NCBI GenBank assembly: GCA_020441605.1
Contig: JAGRLX010000347.1
Span: forward strand, 1 to 9,300
Source: Alphaproteobacteria bacterium
GTDB lineage: Bacteria > Pseudomonadota > Alphaproteobacteria > Rhizobiales > Aestuariivirgaceae
DNA length: 9,300 nucleotides
Direction: 5' to 3'
Shown piece after piece: positions 6,178 to 9,300 of this stretch. The translations under genes were made by a program, and so were the position numbers. Every line of letters begins with the position of its first letter. Position 1 is the stretch's first letter. The notes under the pieces were generated by a model. That model made no database searches and had not been told where the DNA came from. It saw only the letters and a list, made by a program, of their open reading frames with translations.

Positions 6178-6178
6178 T

Positions 6179-6434
6179 GACAATTGGGACATGAGTTGCT
6201 ACGCTGCAAACACCCCTGCCCGTTCCCACTTTGAATAGGTCTGTTGAGGCGGACGAAGCTCTACTCGCTGCGTATGGAATGGAACCCATGGTGGAAGAAT
6301 GCCGCCATGGCCTCGTCGTCTGTCGTGGCAGGTGATCTGTATTGGATGTGGAACGTGCCCGAGGAGACGCCTTGCCCGCCTTCAGGTCCCGAAAGTAGCT
6401 GCTATGAGAAAGCGGCCGAGTATCAGTAAAGACG
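6179..6434. other. Spacer downstream of the RND gene
   Basis: No gene supported. Several short frames exist on both strands (for example a + frame reading EADEALLAAYGMEP and then VEECRHGLVV near 6247-6325), none with a start, ribosome-binding site or family match I recognise. No clear rho-independent terminator for the leftward RND gene was found. Confidence 0.4.
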
Positions 6435-9300
6435 CTAGTTTCTCGATATATGAGCTGATGGCTCGAAGTTCGACTGAAAGAGTGCGCCCTCCTTCCTGAT
6501 CCGCATTCGTGAGCCTTCCACAAGCGCGAAGATAGCTGGGATGACAACCAATGTCAGGACAGTTGATGAAACCATGCCCCCTATCATCGGAACGGCGATG
6601 CGCTGCATCACTTCCGATCCGGCGCCTGTGCTCCATAGAATGGGAAACAGACCGGCCATGATGGCGGCGACCGTCATCATTTTCGGGCGCACGCGGTCAA
6701 CCGCGCCTTCCATGATCGCAGCATAAAGGTCGGCCCTTGTGAACTTTCGGTTTTCATCGACTGCGCGCTGCCGCCAGTCCTCAAGTGCGTTCTGCAGATA
6801 GATGAGCATGACGACGCCTGTCTCCGCCGCGACACCCGCAAGGGCGATGAAGCCGACGGCGACAGCGACGGAGAAATTGAACCCCATCCACCACATGAGC
6901 CACAGCCCGCCGACCAGCGAGAACGGTAGCGACAACATGACAATGAGGGTTTCCGTGATGCGTCTGAAGTTGAGATAGAGCAGCATGAAGATGATGAGCA
7001 GCGTCACTGGCACAACGATCTTCAGCCGCTCCTTCGCCCGCTCCAGATATTCGAACTGGCCGCTCCAGGTGATGAAATAGCCCGGCGGGAAGGTAACGTT
7101 CTCGGCAACAGCCCGCTGCGCCTTGGCCACATAGCCGCCGATGTCGCTGTCGCGGGTGTCGACGAAGATGTATGCCGCAAGCTGGGCATTCTCGGTGCGA
7201 ATCGTGGAGGGGCCGGTGGTCAGCCTAATGTCCGCCACATCGCCCAACGGGACGGCTACGCCATTGCCGGAACTCACGCGCACGTTGCGGGCAATGCTGT
7301 CGGGGTCGCTCCGCAGATCGCGCGGCAAGCGGAGCGTCACCGCATAACGTTCGCGGCCCTCCACCGCCGTGGTGATAGACTCGGCACCCAAGGCCATGGC
7401 GATCGTGTCCTGAACATCCTGAACCATCAGCCCGTAGCGCGCCAGGCGTTGCCGATCTGGGGTGATTTCGAGATAGTATCCACCGATCACCCGTTCCGAG
7501 AATGCGCTTGACGTCTCGGGCAGCGTCCTCAACGCCTTCTCGATCTCACGGCCAAGACGTTCGATCTCCCGCAAGTCCTGCCCGAAGACCTTGACCCCTA
7601 CCGGCGTTCTGATGCCGGTCGAGAGCATGTCGATGCGCGCCTTGATCGGCATCGTCCAGGCATTCGACACGCCGGGGAACTGCAGCGATTTGTCCATCTC
7701 GGCGATCAGGGAATCGACCGTCACGCCCGTACGCCATTGCTCCCTGGGCTTGAGATTGACCACGGTTTCGATCATTTCCGTTGGCGCCGGATCTGTAGCG
7801 CTATTGGCGCGCCCGGCCTTGCCGAAGACCGATTCCACCTCGGGAAAAGACTTGATGATCTTGTTCTGCGTCTGCAGGAGCTCCGCCGCCTTGGTGACCG
7901 ACAGGCCGGGCAGCGTCGTCGGCATGTAGAACAGGGTGCCTTCATCGAGTGTCGGCATGAACTCGGAGCCGAGCTGCGAGGCCGGCCAGTAGCTTGCGCC
8001 AAGAGCGGCGAGCGCCAGGGCGACAGTGAAAATCTTCGCCTTCAGCACGCCCTTGATGACGGGGCGGTAAAGCCAGATCAGCAATCTGTTGATGGGGTTT
8101 CGGTGTTCGGCGATGATCCTACCGCGGATGAACAGGTACATGAGTGCCGGCACCAGTGTGATCGACAGCAACGCCGCCGCTGCCATCGAGAAGGTCTTGG
8201 TATAGGCCAGCGGCTTGAACAGCCGTCCTTCCTGTGCCTCAAGCGTGAAGATCGGCAGGAACGACACGGTGATCACCAGGAGGCCGAAGAACAGTGGCGG
8301 CCCGACTTCTTTCGCCGCCGCAACGATGATCTCGATACGCGGTGTGCCAGGCTTCGCCCGCTCCATGTGCTTGTGAGCGTTCTCGATCATCACGATTGCC
8401 GCGTCCACCATGGCGCCGATGGCGATGGCGATGCCGCCGAGGCTCATGATATTCGAGGAAAGTCCCAGCATCCGCATCAGCGCAAAGGCGATCAGGATGC
8501 CTACCGGCAGCATCAGAATGGCGACCAGCGCGCTTCGCACATGCAGCAGGAAGATGACGCAGACCAATGCCACGATCAGACTTTCTTCGAGAAGTGTGGC
8601 TTTCAAGGTCTCGATGGCGCGATGGATCAAGTCGGACCGGTCATAGACTGTCTTGATCTCGGTACCTTCCGGCAGACTCCCCCCGACGTCCGCGATGCTG
8701 GCCTTGACATTGTCGATCACCGCGAGCGCGTTTTCGCCGTAGCGCTGCACCGCGATACCGCCCACGGCCTCACCTTCGCCGTTGAGTTCGGAAATGCCGC
8801 GCCGCTCGTCAGGTGCGAACTCGACCCGCGCCACATCGCGCAGAAGCACCGGCACACCGCTCGCGGCCTTGAGAACGATCATTTCGATGTCTTGAACGTT
8901 CTTGAAAAGTCCGCGTCCGCGCACGGCGTATTCGGTTTCGGATATCTCGACAGTGCGCCCGCCCGTGTCCATATTGCTGCTGCGGATGGCATCGCGCACC
9001 GTATCGAGCGAAACGCCCAGGCTCTGCAGGCGGCGCGGATCAATCACCACGCTGTACTGCTTGACGAATCCACCCACACTTGCAACCTCCGCCACGCCCT
9101 CTGCCTTGGCGAGCGCATAGCGCAGCTGCCAGTCCTGCGTGGTGCGCAGCTCGCCGAGATCGCGGCCCTTGCCGGTCAGCGCATACTGATAGACCCAGCC
9201 GACGCCGGTCGCATCGGGGCCTAACGAGGGCGTAACACCTTGCGGCAGTTTCCGGGAGGCCGCATTGAGATATTCCAGCACGCGCGAGCGCGCCCAATAG
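6435..9300 (-). CDS. CusA/CzcA-family heavy-metal RND efflux pump (5' end missing)
   Basis: About 954 residues are present; the family is about 1,040-1,060 aa, so roughly 90-100 N-terminal residues lie beyond the right edge (frame still open at 9300). This is the inner-membrane proton-driven pump of a tripartite metal exporter. CusA-type landmarks include LGPDATGVGWVYQYAL, ASVGGFVKQYSVVIDP, the TM4 signature GAMVDAAIVMIENAHKHME (essential Asp codon at 8403-8405), LEAQEGRLFKPLAYTKTFSM, TMPIKARIDMLSTGIRTPVG, SGQFEYLERAKERL, GFIALAGVAAETGVVMLIYL and STGAGSEVMQRIAVPMIGGM. Motifs fit the Cu/Ag (CusA/SilA) branch better than CzcA. Against the E. coli CusA cluster M573/M623/M672, remembered and aligned by eye, only the first Met is kept (7626-7628). 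The others align with Leu (followed by Met) and Asn, so specificity may differ. Membrane-fusion and outer-membrane partners presumably lie off the right edge. Confidence 0.95.
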   Translation of the reverse strand, partial: YWARSRVLEYLNAASRKLPQGVTPSLGPDATGVGWVYQYALTGKGRDLGELRTTQDWQLRYALAKAEGVAEVASVGGFVKQYSVVIDPRRLQSLGVSLDTVRDAIRSSNMDTGGRTVEISETEYAVRGRGLFKNVQDIEMIVLKAASGVPVLLRDVARVEFAPDERRGISELNGEGEAVGGIAVQRYGENALAVIDNVKASIADVGGSLPEGTEIKTVYDRSDLIHRAIETLKATLLEESLIVALVCVIFLLHVRSALVAILMLPVGILIAFALMRMLGLSSNIMSLGGIAIAIGAMVDAAIVMIENAHKHMERAKPGTPRIEIIVAAAKEVGPPLFFGLLVITVSFLPIFTLEAQEGRLFKPLAYTKTFSMAAAALLSITLVPALMYLFIRGRIIAEHRNPINRLLIWLYRPVIKGVLKAKIFTVALALAALGASYWPASQLGSEFMPTLDEGTLFYMPTTLPGLSVTKAAELLQTQNKIIKSFPEVESVFGKAGRANSATDPAPTEMIETVVNLKPREQWRTGVTVDSLIAEMDKSLQFPGVSNAWTMPIKARIDMLSTGIRTPVGVKVFGQDLREIERLGREIEKALRTLPETSSAFSERVIGGYYLEITPDRQRLARYGLMVQDVQDTIAMALGAESITTAVEGRERYAVTLRLPRDLRSDPDSIARNVRVSSGNGVAVPLGDVADIRLTTGPSTIRTENAQLAAYIFVDTRDSDIGGYVAKAQRAVAENVTFPPGYFITWSGQFEYLERAKERLKIVVPVTLLIIFMLLYLNFRRITETLIVMLSLPFSLVGGLWLMWWMGFNFSVAVAVGFIALAGVAAETGVVMLIYLQNALEDWRQRAVDENRKFTRADLYAAIMEGAVDRVRPKMMTVAAIMAGLFPILWSTGAGSEVMQRIAVPMIGGMVSSTVLTLVVIPAIFALVEGSRMRIRKEGALFQSNFEPSAHISRN

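Noticed and set aside
6019..6210. A - strand reading near 6050-6090 (HQTGVTETEYF) as the start of a MerR protein
   Set aside because: Only TGV and a vague ETxYF pattern match. It would run into the operator itself, and the + strand trace is the better placed candidate.
7737..9224. Long + strand open frame (495 codons) antisense to the RND pump
   Set aside because: A shadow frame of a highly conserved transporter, with composition typical of antisense reading and no motif or ribosome-binding site.

Overview
The window reads as an accessory metal-resistance region from a GC-rich proteobacterium. An alphaproteobacterium (rhizobial or related) is my best guess, from codon usage, the style of the IS256-family transposase and the CusA-like pump; no rRNA, tRNA or housekeeping marker fixes the taxonomy. 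Decayed mobile DNA is scattered through it, and three regulatory or mobile genes are broken.

Left part (1 to about 1190, + strand): a decayed IS256/Mutator-type transposase gene. Its 5' end lies outside the window. It is interrupted by two in-frame stops, one short deletion and one single-base frameshift, although its three DDE codons remain. About 300 bases without a convincing gene follow.

Cassette A (1511-3022): three co-directional small genes encode an exported protein with ten Met-Met-Gly-Pro-Gly pentapeptide repeats, a one-TM SHOCT-domain protein and a DUF302 protein. A convergent ArsR/SmtB-type regulator gene follows, split by an apparent one-base insertion. The methionine-rich repeats suggest periplasmic handling of a soft metal (Cu(I) or Ag(I)), with ArsR as the former regulator. 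A second, much shorter IS256-family fragment (3181-3252) lies on the other side of this cassette.

Cassette B (3428-5594, - strand): a tightly spaced operon encodes a P-type-ATPase-like HMA domain fused to a cation-diffusion-facilitator membrane domain, then a CcdA thiol-disulfide electron transporter, then the lipoprotein signal peptidase LspA. About 360 bases upstream lies a near-ideal MerR-family (CadR/PbrR-like) promoter: a 9+3+9 palindrome in a 19-bp spacer, firing toward the operon. The divergent MerR gene expected beside it survives at most as a trace (6106-6177).

Right part (6435-9300, - strand): most of a heavy-metal RND efflux pump of the CusA/CzcA family, closest in its motifs to CusA, with its N-terminus beyond the right edge. 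Taken together the genes would capture metal in the periplasm (Met-rich protein), move it across the inner membrane (HMA-CDF) and expel it across the envelope (RND), with CcdA and LspA as envelope-maturation helpers.
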